From NCBI GenBank assembly GCA_964422185.1, contig CAYRAG010000011.1, positions 1 to 42,433 of the forward strand: a DNA stretch of 42,433 nt, written 5' to 3'. The notes below the pieces were generated by a model. That model was not told the DNA's origin, made no database searches, and saw nothing but the letters and a program-made list of their open reading frames with translations. Position numbers and translations under genes: made by a program. How positions within the stretch are numbered: the stretch's first letter is position 1; each line of letters starts with the position of its first letter. The stretch comes from CALXCT01 sp964422185. GTDB taxonomy: Bacteria > Bacillota > Clostridia > Oscillospirales > Oscillospiraceae. Below, piece after piece: positions 22,745 through 30,650 of this stretch.

Positions 22745-23350
22745 TCAGGGGAACATCTGATCCAGCATTTTCGAGATACCCTCCGCGAACGACCGGTGGC
22801 CGGCCTCGGAGAAGTGGACACCGTCAAACAGCTTCTCCACGCCCCACTCGTTGGCGTCCGCGAAATCGATGCCCAGTTTCTCTGCCAGCGCCCGGTAGCA
22901 GGGGGCGAGACGGGCGGATTCCGTCAGCAGACGGTCCTCCGTTACCCATTCCCCGCTCACCATGGCCGCGGGCGCGATCAGCAGAAGCCGCCAGTTCCCC
23001 TTGCCCGCGGTTCGGGCATCCAGCAGGCGGCGCAGCAGCGTCTCCATCCGGGCCGTCACATCCTCCGCCTTGAAGAACGGGCGCTGGAGCAGATCGTTTC
23101 CGCCCAGCATGACGACCACCGCCGCCGGGGGAGCGCTCCACCGGACCATGTCCGCCGCGTCGTCCAGGGCGTCCTCCGTAAAGGGGATCACCCGGCCGTT
23201 TACGCCCTCATTGCGCACCGTCCAGCGGGGAGAGCTGTCCAGAATCCCCGTCCAGCGGATCTCTTTCGGGTAGCGGCTGCCCAGATAGGATCTGGGGTCG
23301 AAGCCGTAGGTGTTGGAATCGCCGTAGCAGATGATCAGTTGTTTTTCCAT
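22745..23350 (-). CDS. SGNH/GDSL-family hydrolase
   Basis: 201 residues; ATG after AAAGGGA. SGNH blocks are present: GDSNTYG (nucleophile S12), the oxyanion Gly in NEGVNGR, GGND (83-86) and DGVHFS (D176, H179). No signal peptide, so probably cytosolic, like many arylesterase/acyl-esterase relatives of this size. It would cleave or transfer small ester groups (acetyl or acyl); substrate unknown. It lies 15 bases downstream of the Cys-rich FeoB-partner gene on the same strand, so it is probably the last gene of the feo transcript, although no iron role is evident. Confidence 0.92.
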   Translation of the reverse strand: MEKQLIICYGDSNTYGFDPRSYLGSRYPKEIRWTGILDSSPRWTVRNEGVNGRVIPFTEDALDDAADMVRWSAPPAAVVVMLGGNDLLQRPFFKAEDVTARMETLLRRLLDARTAGKGNWRLLLIAPAAMVSGEWVTEDRLLTESARLAPCYRALAEKLGIDFADANEWGVEKLFDGVHFSEAGHRSFAEGISKMLDQMFP

Positions 23351-23365
23351 ACGCTCACATCCCTT

Positions 23366-23533
23366 TCAGGCACGCGGGGTGCGCTTCTTCTCCGGATCGC
23401 AGCTGTCACAGAATGCGCAGCCCGCGCAGTCGCCGTCGCAGCGCCCCCGGATCCGGCGCAGCACCGTCCGGCAGACATACCACACCGACCAACCAATCAA
23501 CACGGCGACGCCGAGATAGACCAGCCAGACCAT
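23366..23533 (-). CDS. FeoB-associated Cys-rich membrane protein
   Basis: 55 residues, ATG with AGGTGA just upstream, nine bases after the feoB stop. One N-terminal membrane helix (MVWLVYLGVAVLIGWSVWYV) is followed by a short basic part and a Cys cluster, CDGDCAGCAFCDSC (residues 32-45), then a charged tail. This is the layout of the PF12669 family, usually encoded right after feoB in Firmicutes. It probably helps FeoB carry ferrous iron through or off the membrane, by analogy with FeoC-type partners; the exact job is not established. Confidence 0.92.
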   Translation of the reverse strand: MVWLVYLGVAVLIGWSVWYVCRTVLRRIRGRCDGDCAGCAFCDSCDPEKKRTPRA

Positions 23534-23542
23534 GCTGTCACC

Positions 23543-26005
23543 TCACAGGAACAATCCGACAATGTGGTAGGCGAGGAACGACACGCCCCAGGCCCACAGC
23601 AGCTGCCAGCCCACGGAGGCCAGTGTCCACTTCAGGCTGTTCATCTCCCGGTAGATGGTGGAGATCGCCGCCACGCAGGGGACATACAGCAGCACAAATA
23701 CCAGAAACGCGTAAGCGGCCGCCGGCGTGGCGAATGTGCCGGACAGGGCGTCCGCCACCACCGCGGTGCCCGCGCCCAGGGAGAAGCCGTAGAACAGGGA
23801 CATGGAGGAGACCACCATCTCCTTGGCGATGAACCCGGTGAGCAGCGCCACCGCGGCCTGCCAGGTTCCGAAGCCCAGCGGGGTGAATGCCGGCGCGATG
23901 GCCGTGCCCAGCACGCCCAGCAGGCTGTCCGCCGCGCTGTCCACCATGTGCAGATTCGGCCCGAACGACTGCAGAAACCACAGCACCACGCTCATGGCCA
24001 GGATCAGGGTGCCCGCCTTGACCAGGAAGCCCCGGACTTTCTCCCACACATGCAGCGTGATGTTGCGCAGCGTGGGCATCCGGTACGGCGGCAGCTCCAG
24101 CAGGAACGGGGCGGAGTCCCCCTTGAAGACGGTATGTTTCAGAATCAGCCCGGAGGCGATGGCGCACACCAGCCCCAGCAGATAGAGGGAGAAGACCACC
24201 AGTCCGGCGCAGTCCGGGAAGAACGCGGAGGTGATCAGGCCGTAGACCGGCAGCCGGGCGGAGCAGGACATGAACGGGATCAGCATGATCGTCATGCGCC
24301 GGTCCTTTTCGTTCTCCATGGTGCGTGCGCCCATGACGGCCGGCACGGAGCAGCCGAAGCCCATCAGCATGGGGATGAACGCCTTGCCGCTCAGGCCGAA
24401 GCGCTGGAGCAGGCGATCCATGATGAACGCCGCCCGGGCCATGTAGCCGGAGTCCTCAAGGAACGACAGGAAGATGAACAAAATCGCGATCTGGGGCAGG
24501 AACACCAGCACGCCGCCCACGCCGCCGATGACGCCGTCCACCAGCAGGCGGACCACCCAGTCCGCCGTGCCGATGCCCGTCAGCAGGCTCTCCACCCAGG
24601 GGGAGAACACATCCCCGATGAGGGACTCCACCAGATCGGACAGCGCCTGGCCGGGCCCGAAGGTCACGGTGAACATGCACAGCATGACGAGCAGGAACAC
24701 CGGGATGGCGAAAAACCGGTGGGTGACCACCCGGTCGATCTTGTCCGAGAGGGTCAGCTCCTCTTTCTGCTGCCCCTTGACCACGGTCTGATCCACTACA
24801 TTCTGGATGAACCGGTAGCGGCTGTCCGCCAGGAGGGTCTCCCGGTCGCCCAGGTCGTACGCCGCCTCGTATTCCGCCGCGATGGCGTCCACTTTCGCTT
24901 TGGTCTCGGCGTCCAGGCCCAGGGACTGTTCCACCAGCTTGTCGCCCTCCAGGAGCTTGATGGCCGACCAGTGGGCGGGCAGGCCGGCGGCGTACGCCAG
25001 GTCGTGGATCTCCTCGCCCACCCGGTGGTGGATCTCATGGGTGTACTCGTCGTACAGGTCGTCCGGCTCCACCGTCACGCCGATGTGGATCTCCTGGTGG
25101 GCTGTGCGCAGCAGATGTTCAATATTTTCGCCGGATCGGGCCACCACGGGCACCACGGGGATGCCCAGCGTTTTGGAGAGTTTGTCGATATCGATGTGAT
25201 CCCCGTGCTTCTCCACCTCGTCCATGAAGTTCAGCGCCAGGACGATGGGGCGCTCCAGCTCCATCAGCTGCACGGTGAGATACAGGTTGCGCTCGATGTT
25301 CGTGGCGTCCACGATGTCGATGATGCAGTCCGGGTGCTCCGCCACGATGTAGTCCCGGGCCACGATCTCCTCCATGGAGTAGGGGGACAGGGAGTAGATG
25401 CCCGGCAGATCCACGATGGTCACCGGGTGCCCGTCCACCTGGGCGTGGCCCTCTTTCTTCTCCACCGTCACGCCGGGCCAGTTGCCCACATACTGGTTGG
25501 AGCCCGTCAGGGCGTTGAACAGCGTGGTCTTGCCGCAGTTCGGGTTGCCGGCCAGGGCGATCCGGATATCCCGCTGGTCGTGGGTCCTGTAGTCCGTGGA
25601 CGGCCCGCCGTGCACACTGCCCTCGTGGATGTGATCCTGGGCCATGCGGCGCAGCGTCTCCTCGTCCGGCTCTTTCCGGCCGGCCGCCTGAGGTTCGGCT
25701 TTCCGCTGCTCCATGTATTTGTCCGTCGGCACCACCGTGACGCGCTGGGCGTCCTCCTTGCGCAGGGAAAGCTCATACCGGCGCAGGTTGACCTCGATGG
25801 GATCCCCCAGAGGCGCCACCTTGCGCACGGTCACCTCGGTGCCCGGGGTGAGTCCCATATCCACGAGGCGGCGCTTCACCGGGGCGCTGCCCGCGCCCAC
25901 CGTGGTGATGATGCCGCTCTCCCCCGGGCGGAGGTGCGCCAGACTCCGCTGCCTGAGATGCTGCTGCGTGCGCTCCGCCTTTTGCTCCATGATCGAATGA
26001 CTCAT
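23543..26005 (-). CDS. feoB: Ferrous iron transporter, FeoA-FeoB fusion
   Basis: 820 residues. A FeoA SH3-like domain (about 20-92, LAHLRPGESGIITTVGAG...LVDMGLTPGTEVTV) is fused in front of FeoB, where many species have separate genes. The G domain has G1 GNPNCGKT (153-160), the FeoB switch PGVTVEKKEG, G3 DLPG (199-202) and a G4 NFMDE (about 259-263) in the NxxD position. About eight to nine membrane segments follow, with the iron-gate motifs GFGCSVPAVMGARTM (Gate) and a second Gate-like PYRMPTLRN region. It imports Fe2+ at the inner membrane using GTP. It is the first gene of a unit with the Cys-rich partner and the SGNH hydrolase. The promoter and a strong leader hairpin lie upstream; no Fur box was identified by eye. 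Confidence 0.96.
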   Translation of the reverse strand: MSHSIMEQKAERTQQHLRQRSLAHLRPGESGIITTVGAGSAPVKRRLVDMGLTPGTEVTVRKVAPLGDPIEVNLRRYELSLRKEDAQRVTVVPTDKYMEQRKAEPQAAGRKEPDEETLRRMAQDHIHEGSVHGGPSTDYRTHDQRDIRIALAGNPNCGKTTLFNALTGSNQYVGNWPGVTVEKKEGHAQVDGHPVTIVDLPGIYSLSPYSMEEIVARDYIVAEHPDCIIDIVDATNIERNLYLTVQLMELERPIVLALNFMDEVEKHGDHIDIDKLSKTLGIPVVPVVARSGENIEHLLRTAHQEIHIGVTVEPDDLYDEYTHEIHHRVGEEIHDLAYAAGLPAHWSAIKLLEGDKLVEQSLGLDAETKAKVDAIAAEYEAAYDLGDRETLLADSRYRFIQNVVDQTVVKGQQKEELTLSDKIDRVVTHRFFAIPVFLLVMLCMFTVTFGPGQALSDLVESLIGDVFSPWVESLLTGIGTADWVVRLLVDGVIGGVGGVLVFLPQIAILFIFLSFLEDSGYMARAAFIMDRLLQRFGLSGKAFIPMLMGFGCSVPAVMGARTMENEKDRRMTIMLIPFMSCSARLPVYGLITSAFFPDCAGLVVFSLYLLGLVCAIASGLILKHTVFKGDSAPFLLELPPYRMPTLRNITLHVWEKVRGFLVKAGTLILAMSVVLWFLQSFGPNLHMVDSAADSLLGVLGTAIAPAFTPLGFGTWQAAVALLTGFIAKEMVVSSMSLFYGFSLGAGTAVVADALSGTFATPAAAYAFLVFVLLYVPCVAAISTIYREMNSLKWTLASVGWQLLWAWGVSFLAYHIVGLFL

Positions 26006-26051
26006 ACGAATGGTCGTCTCTCTTCGAAAAGGATTACCTCATGTGATTTTC

Positions 26052-26086
26052 CCGGGAGAAGCCCGCCGGAGCGGGAGCTCTCCCGG
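26052..26086 (-). promoter_or_regulatory. Leader hairpin of feoB
   Basis: Minus strand CCGGGAGA pairs with TCTCCCGG, with an inner CCCGC/GCGGG stem, then GAAAATCAC. It lies in the feoB 5' leader. No U tract, so probably a translation or stability element. Confidence 0.5.
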
Positions 26087-26095
26087 CGAGAGTGA

Positions 26096-26124
26096 AGTAT
26101 ACCACACAGACCCCCGCCGCGCAA
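26096..26124 (-). promoter_or_regulatory. Promoter of feoB
   Basis: Minus strand TTGCGC, 17 bases, TATACT within TGTGGTATACT (extended -10). Confidence 0.8.
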
Positions 26125-26128
26125 GACG

Positions 26129-27616
26129 CTACGGCTCCGCCCAGTGCATACTGCGGCCTACCGCCCTGTGCCAGCCCTCTACCAGTTTTTTCCTCCTGGC
26201 GCCGTCCATGTCCGGGGTAAAAGTCCGGTCGCAGCTCCACAGCGCCCTGATCTCGTCCGTGTTCTTCCAGACCCCGGTGGCCAGGCCGGCGAGGTAGGCC
26301 GCCCCCAGGGCGGTGGTCTCCCGGATCATGGGCCTGCGGACCGGCTTGTCGAGGATATCCGCCTGGAACTGCATGAGGAACTGATCCCGGCTGGCGCCGC
26401 CGTCCACCCGCAGCTCCTGCATGGGGACGCCGGTGTCCTTCTCCATGGCGGCCACCAGATCCAGCACCTGGTAGGCGATGGACTCCTGGGCCGCACGAAT
26501 CAGGTGCTCCCGCCCGGTGCCCCGGGTGATGCCCACGATCGTGCCCCGGGCGTACATGTCCCAGTAGGGCGCACCCAGGCCGGTGAACGCCGGCACAAGG
26601 TACACCCCGCCGGTATCCGGCACTTTCTGCGCGAAATACTCCGCGTCCGGGCTCTCGCTGAGAAAACGCATCTCGTCCCGCAGCCACTGGATCACCGCGC
26701 CGCCCACGAAGACAGAGCCCTCCAGGGCGTACTGCACCGCCCCGTCCGCGCTGGCGGCGATGGTGGTCAGAAGCCCGTTGCGGCTCTGGCAAAGCTGGCT
26801 GCCGGTATTCATGAGCAGGAAGCATCCGGTGCCGTAAGTGTTTTTCGCCTCCCCGGCGGAGAAGCAGCCCTGTCCGAACAGCGCCGCCTGCTGATCCCCG
26901 GCGATGCCCGCGATGGGGATCTCCGTGCCCTCGAAGTTGACCTGGGCGTACACCTGGCTGGAGGGCCGGACCTCCGGCAGCATGCACCGGGGAATGCGGA
27001 GCAGGGACAGGAGTCTGTCGTCCCAGTCCAGCGTGTGGATGTTGAAGATCATGGTGCGGGAGGCGTTGGTGTAGTCCGTCACATGAACCGCGCCCCCGGT
27101 GAGCTTCCACACCAGCCAGCTGTCCACGGTGCCGAACAGCAGCCGCCCGTCCTCCGCCAGCTTCTGCCCGTCCTCGATGTGATCCAGAATCCAGCGGATC
27201 TTCGGGCCGGAGAAGTAGGCGTCCGGGATCAGGCCGGTGGTCTCGCGGATATAGTCGCCCCAGCCGTCCGCCACCAGGCGCTCAATCTGATCCGCCGTCC
27301 GCCGGCACTGCCAAACGATGGCGTTGTATACCGGCCGGCCGGTCTCCCTGTCCCAGACCACCGTGGTCTCCCGCTGGTTTGTGATGCCGATGGCGGCGAT
27401 GTCCCGGACAGACACCCCGCTTTTGGCGATCACCTCGGCCATGACGCCGTACTGGGTGGAGTAGATGGCCATCGGGTCGTGCTCGACCCACCCCTCCCGG
27501 GGATAGATTTGCTCAAACTCCCGCTGGGCGATCTCCACGATGTTCTGTTCCTGATCGAACAAAATCGCACGGGAGCTTGTGGTGCCCTGATCCAGAGCCA
27601 GAAGACAGCGGCTCAT
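26129..27616 (-). CDS. glpK: Glycerol kinase
   Basis: 495 residues, the usual FGGY-kinase length; ATG after AAAGGGGG. N-terminal ATP/sugar-kinase motif LALDQGTTSSRAILFD, then GITNQRETTVVWDRETG (glycerol kinase signature region), WQCRRTADQIERL, the FGGY signature around GAPYWDMYARGTIVGITRG, and a C-terminal VDGGASRDQFLMQFQADIL. It makes glycerol 3-phosphate from glycerol and ATP in the cytoplasm. No glpF or glpD lies in the window, so it is probably fed by diffusion or genes elsewhere. Its promoter lies between it and the hydrolase upstream. Confidence 0.97.
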   Translation of the reverse strand: MSRCLLALDQGTTSSRAILFDQEQNIVEIAQREFEQIYPREGWVEHDPMAIYSTQYGVMAEVIAKSGVSVRDIAAIGITNQRETTVVWDRETGRPVYNAIVWQCRRTADQIERLVADGWGDYIRETTGLIPDAYFSGPKIRWILDHIEDGQKLAEDGRLLFGTVDSWLVWKLTGGAVHVTDYTNASRTMIFNIHTLDWDDRLLSLLRIPRCMLPEVRPSSQVYAQVNFEGTEIPIAGIAGDQQAALFGQGCFSAGEAKNTYGTGCFLLMNTGSQLCQSRNGLLTTIAASADGAVQYALEGSVFVGGAVIQWLRDEMRFLSESPDAEYFAQKVPDTGGVYLVPAFTGLGAPYWDMYARGTIVGITRGTGREHLIRAAQESIAYQVLDLVAAMEKDTGVPMQELRVDGGASRDQFLMQFQADILDKPVRRPMIRETTALGAAYLAGLATGVWKNTDEIRALWSCDRTFTPDMDGARRKKLVEGWHRAVGRSMHWAEP

Positions 27617-27654
27617 GGACAGTCCCCCTTTCCTGCGTATTTCCGTACCGCTCT

Positions 27655-27668
27655 ATTGTACCACAAAG
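27655..27668 (-). promoter_or_regulatory. Promoter of glpK (extended -10)
   Basis: Minus strand TTTGTGGTACAAT: extended TGTGG before TACAAT. The -35 (CACACG at 17 bases) is very weak, so an activator may help. Just beyond, a short stem with TTTTTTT (27693-27699) may be the terminator of the hydrolase gene. Confidence 0.6.
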
Positions 27669-27718
27669 GGACGCCCGCGTGTGCGGCGCCCGAAAAAAAC
27701 GCCCGGAATTATCGGCGG

Positions 27719-28480
27719 TCAGGGGATCATCATCCGGGCGAGCGCGTCCGCGGTTTGCTCGACCTGCTCCGCGCCGGAGATCCGCGGCGTGCCGTCCCCG
27801 GCCTGGGGCCCGTAACTGCCGAAGCCCGCGTGGCAGCCGCCGTCCAGCACAATCTCCACCGTATCGGCGGGGAGGTTTGCCCGGTCTGCGTCATATTTCT
27901 CCCGGTTCAGGACGCCGTCCTCGGAGCCGGTGATGGAGCAGACCGCCAGGCCGGAGCGGGTCAGATCCTCCGTGGAGTAGGCGGCCAGCAGCACCAGACC
28001 GTCCAGATCCTCCGCGTGCTTCGCCGCGTAGGAGGCCGCCATGGCGCCGCCCAGGGAGTGCCCCCCGATGTACCATCGATCGATCTCCGGGAACCGTTCC
28101 CGGACGCCGTCCGCGCCGTCGGCATTCAGCACCGCCAGGTTGCAGGGCATCCGCACCAGGACGCACAGGACGCCCCGCCGGGCACACGCACGCAGCAGCG
28201 GCGCGTAGGCCGTGTGCTCCACTTTCCCGCCGGGGTAGAAAATCAGCCCGGCCCGGGGATCCTCCGGGGCAAAGACGGTGAGCGTATCCGTCAGCCGCGT
28301 GACCGTCACGGTTCCGTCGGATACCAGAGCCTGCGCCGCGGTCTCATCCGCGTGGTAGTAGTCGCTGACATAGACGGCGAACGCGGCGGCGCCGGCGATA
28401 ATCACGGCAAGAAAGATCCCGAGCACCAGCCGCAGCGCTTTTCGGCCGCCTTTTTTCCGCTCCTGCGTGGATGAACCCAT
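27719..28480 (-). CDS. Membrane-anchored alpha/beta hydrolase
   Basis: 253 residues from ATG 28480, after AAAGGCGGAAG; the longer open frame runs back through the tRNA-Ala. A basic N-terminus and one membrane helix (about 15-38) anchor it. The alpha/beta fold shows the nucleophile elbow GGHSLGG (S142), an acid in the VCSITGSEDGVLN region and a late His in LDGGCHAGFGSYG. The pattern fits the dienelactone/lipase-like Abhydrolase_5 group, facing outside the membrane. Substrate unknown. It follows tRNA-Ala and its terminator with no clear promoter, so its transcription start is uncertain. Confidence 0.9.
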   Translation of the reverse strand: MGSSTQERKKGGRKALRLVLGIFLAVIIAGAAAFAVYVSDYYHADETAAQALVSDGTVTVTRLTDTLTVFAPEDPRAGLIFYPGGKVEHTAYAPLLRACARRGVLCVLVRMPCNLAVLNADGADGVRERFPEIDRWYIGGHSLGGAMAASYAAKHAEDLDGLVLLAAYSTEDLTRSGLAVCSITGSEDGVLNREKYDADRANLPADTVEIVLDGGCHAGFGSYGPQAGDGTPRISGAEQVEQTADALARMMIP

Positions 28481-28547
28481 CGTCCGCTTCCGCCTTTCCT
28501 GAGAGAATCCGTCCGGAGGGTGGGCAGAGACCGGGGCGGGGGAAAAC

Positions 28548-28585
28548 GGGAAAGCCACCGCAGAACCAACTGCGGTGGCTTTCCC
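28548..28585 (-). terminator. Terminator of tRNA-Ala
   Basis: Perfect 16-base-pair stem GGGAAAGCCACCGCAG / CTGCGGTGGCTTTCCC, loop of six bases, followed on the minus strand by GTTTTCC. Confidence 0.9.
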
Positions 28586-28589
28586 TGTG

Positions 28590-28666
28590 TGGTGGACCCG
28601 AAGGGGATCGAACCCTCGAACCTCACGGATGCGAACCGTGCGCTCTCCCATCTGAGCTACGGGCCC
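28590..28666 (-). tRNA. tRNA-Ala (anticodon CGC)
   Basis: Minus strand: acceptor GGGCCCG / CGGGTCC (one G-U), D arm GCTC...GAGC, anticodon stem CACGG/CCGTG with loop TTCGCAT (anticodon CGC), T loop GTTCGATCC, CCA at 28590-28592. Confidence 0.96.
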
Positions 28667-28708
28667 AAACCGGTTTTTCCCGGGCACCCCTCTCAAACCT
28701 GCTTTGCC

Positions 28709-28737
28709 ATTATACTCAGTGCGGCCGGGTTTGTAAA
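28709..28737 (-). promoter_or_regulatory. Promoter of tRNA-Ala
   Basis: Minus strand TTTACA, 17 bases, TATAAT. The rest of the 28667-29058 gap holds only GC-rich sequence with a partial inverted repeat (GGGAACCGCC/GGCGGTTTTCCC, 28828-28871) and the ftsE promoter; I see no gene. Confidence 0.88.
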
Positions 28738-28969
28738 GAGTATTTTTTGCTCTCTGAAATTTCCGCCGCCCGGCCGGGGCGGGGGCAGAACCCGGCAGAG
28801 CCCGTGCGGACGCGGGGTTTGCCCCCTGGGGAACCGCCTAAAAACCGGGGGATCCGGGGGCGGTTTTCCCGCGGTCAGCCCGGTTCGTTTCCGCGCCGGT
28901 GTCCCGCCCGGGGCCGGGAAAACGGCATGGACAGACGCCCCGGGCCCGGAAAAATATCGGCCTTTCTTG

Positions 28970-28999
28970 TTGACATAAATTCTTTTGGGGGCATATAAT
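28970..28999 (+). promoter_or_regulatory. Promoter of ftsEX
   Basis: TTGACA (28970-28975), 18 bases, TATAAT (28994-28999), both perfect; the start codon is 60 bases on. Confidence 0.85.
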
Positions 29000-29058
29000 A
29001 AGAAAGCCTTGCGCGGAGGGCGCGACGGTACCAAAACGACACAACGGAGCGCAGACGC

Positions 29059-29751
29059 ATGATACGATTTGTGGAAGTGAAAAAAGAGTACGAGAACGGG
29101 ACGAGGGCCCTGCGGGGCGTGACTTTCCGCATCGACGACGGGGAGTTCGCGTTTCTCGTCGGCCCGTCCGGTTCCGGCAAATCCACCATTATCAAGCTGA
29201 TCACCGGAGAGATCACCCCCACCTCGGGCAGGCTGATGGTGAACGGCTACAATATGAACAACATCAGTACGCGCCAGGTGCCGTATATGCGGCGCACCCT
29301 GGGCGTTGTCTTTCAGGATTTCCGGCTCATTGAGAAGAAGACGGTGCGGGAGAATCTGGTCTTCGCCATGCGGGCGGTGGGCGCCTCGGACAAGGAAGTG
29401 AAGAAGCGCGTGCCGTATGTGCTGGAGCTGGTGGGGCTGGAGCGGAAAGCGGAGCAGTTCCCCAACCAGCTGTCCGGCGGCGAGCAGCAGCGTGTGGCCA
29501 TCGCCCGGGCGCTGGTGAACAATCCGAGCATGATCATCGCGGACGAGCCCACCGGAAACCTGGATCCCCAGCGGTCCATGGAGATCATGGTGCTACTGGA
29601 GCGCATCAATGAGCTGGGAACCACCATGCTGGTGGTGACCCACGAGAAGGAGCTGGTGAACCGGTTCTCCAAGCGGGTGATTGCCATTCAGGCCGGAAGA
29701 CTGATGAGCGACGAGACAGGCGGGTACTACGATAATGAGCAAGAAATTTGA
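29059..29751 (+). CDS. ftsE: Cell-division ATP-binding protein FtsE
   Basis: 230 residues. MIRFVEVKKEYENGTRALRG start, Walker A GPSGSGKST (36-44), Q-loop VVFQDFRLI (the FtsE-type QDFRLL motif), signature LSGGEQQR, Walker B MIIADEPTGNLDP and VVTHEKELV. It is the cytosolic ATPase of FtsEX, which controls peptidoglycan hydrolases at division or elongation. The gene overlaps ftsX by 17 bases, so translation is coupled. The M23 peptidase downstream is the probable hydrolase partner. Confidence 0.97.
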   Translation: MIRFVEVKKEYENGTRALRGVTFRIDDGEFAFLVGPSGSGKSTIIKLITGEITPTSGRLMVNGYNMNNISTRQVPYMRRTLGVVFQDFRLIEKKTVRENLVFAMRAVGASDKEVKKRVPYVLELVGLERKAEQFPNQLSGGEQQRVAIARALVNNPSMIIADEPTGNLDPQRSMEIMVLLERINELGTTMLVVTHEKELVNRFSKRVIAIQAGRLMSDETGGYYDNEQEI

Positions 29752-30628
29752 CCTGAAGTTTTACGCCAGCGAGGGCCTGCACAGCATCGTCAGCCACGGG
29801 TTTATGTCGTTCGCGGCGGTGTGCATGATCGTGGCGTGCCTGCTTATCATGGGCTCGTTCTCCCTGGTGGCGGTGAACGCCAGCCACATGCTGGGGGACT
29901 TTGAGAAGGAAAACGAGTTTCTGGCCTACATCGACGAGAATTACACCACGGAGCAGGCGCGTGGCCTGGAGGATGAACTCCTGGCCATCCCCAATGTGTC
30001 CTCCGTGGAGTTTATGACGCGGGAGCAGGCGCTGGACGCGTACCGCGAGGGCAGGGAGGACGACAACGACCTGCTCAAGTCGCTGCCGCCGGAGGTGCTG
30101 CGGGATCGGTTCGCCATCCATGTGGAGGACATCGAGCAGATGGGCCCCACCGTGGAGCAGGTCAGGCAGGTGACCGGGGTCGTGAACACCCGGGCGGCGC
30201 TGGAGATCGCCAACGGGTTTGTGGTCATCCGGAATGTGGCCGGGGCGGTGGCTCTGATCCTGGTGGTCATACTACTCCTGATTTCGCTGTTTATCATCGC
30301 GAACACCATCAAGCTGGCCACTTTCAGCCGGCGGGAGGAGATCGCGATCATGAAGATGGTGGGCGCGACGAACGCGTTCATCCGCTGGCCGTTTGTGTTT
30401 GAGGGCATGGTGCTGGGTCTCACCGGCGCGGTCATCGCGTTTTTGTGCCAGTGGGGCGTGTATCAGCTCATTGTCAGCGCGGTCGCCAACGCGGAGGCCG
30501 CCAGTCTGATCACCCTCATCCCCTTTAGCAGCATGGCGCCCATGGTGGCCGTCATCTTCTTAATCACCGGCTTTGTCATCGGCGTGGGCGGCTCGCTGGT
30601 GGCCATCCGCAAGTTCCTGCAGGTCTGA
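29735..30628 (+). CDS. ftsX: Cell-division membrane protein FtsX
   Basis: 297 residues. First membrane helix about 22-46 (SHGFMSFAAVCMIVACLLIMG). A large outside domain follows (about 47-165, with the TVEQVRQVTGVVNT region), and then three more helices: near 170-195, 215-245 and 265-290. Before helix 3 lies the conserved REEIAIMKMVGATNAFIRWPFVFEGM stretch that couples to FtsE. The outside loop normally binds a coiled-coil peptidoglycan hydrolase or activator, and one is encoded 22 bases downstream. Full family length. Confidence 0.96.
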   Translation: MSKKFDLKFYASEGLHSIVSHGFMSFAAVCMIVACLLIMGSFSLVAVNASHMLGDFEKENEFLAYIDENYTTEQARGLEDELLAIPNVSSVEFMTREQALDAYREGREDDNDLLKSLPPEVLRDRFAIHVEDIEQMGPTVEQVRQVTGVVNTRAALEIANGFVVIRNVAGAVALILVVILLLISLFIIANTIKLATFSRREEIAIMKMVGATNAFIRWPFVFEGMVLGLTGAVIAFLCQWGVYQLIVSAVANAEAASLITLIPFSSMAPMVAVIFLITGFVIGVGGSLVAIRKFLQV

Positions 30629-30650
30629 TCGGGAGGAGTGCTGCCGCGAA

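Noticed and set aside
21950..26095. 1381-codon open frame on the plus strand opposite feoB
   Set aside because: It is antisense to the fully motif-bearing feoB and SGNH genes and extends out of the trmB frame. Its His/Gly/Gln-rich product is the usual antisense shadow in GC-rich DNA.
26144..28474. 776-codon plus-strand open frame opposite glpK and the hydrolase
   Set aside because: Spans two real minus-strand genes and their promoter; composition is antisense-like.
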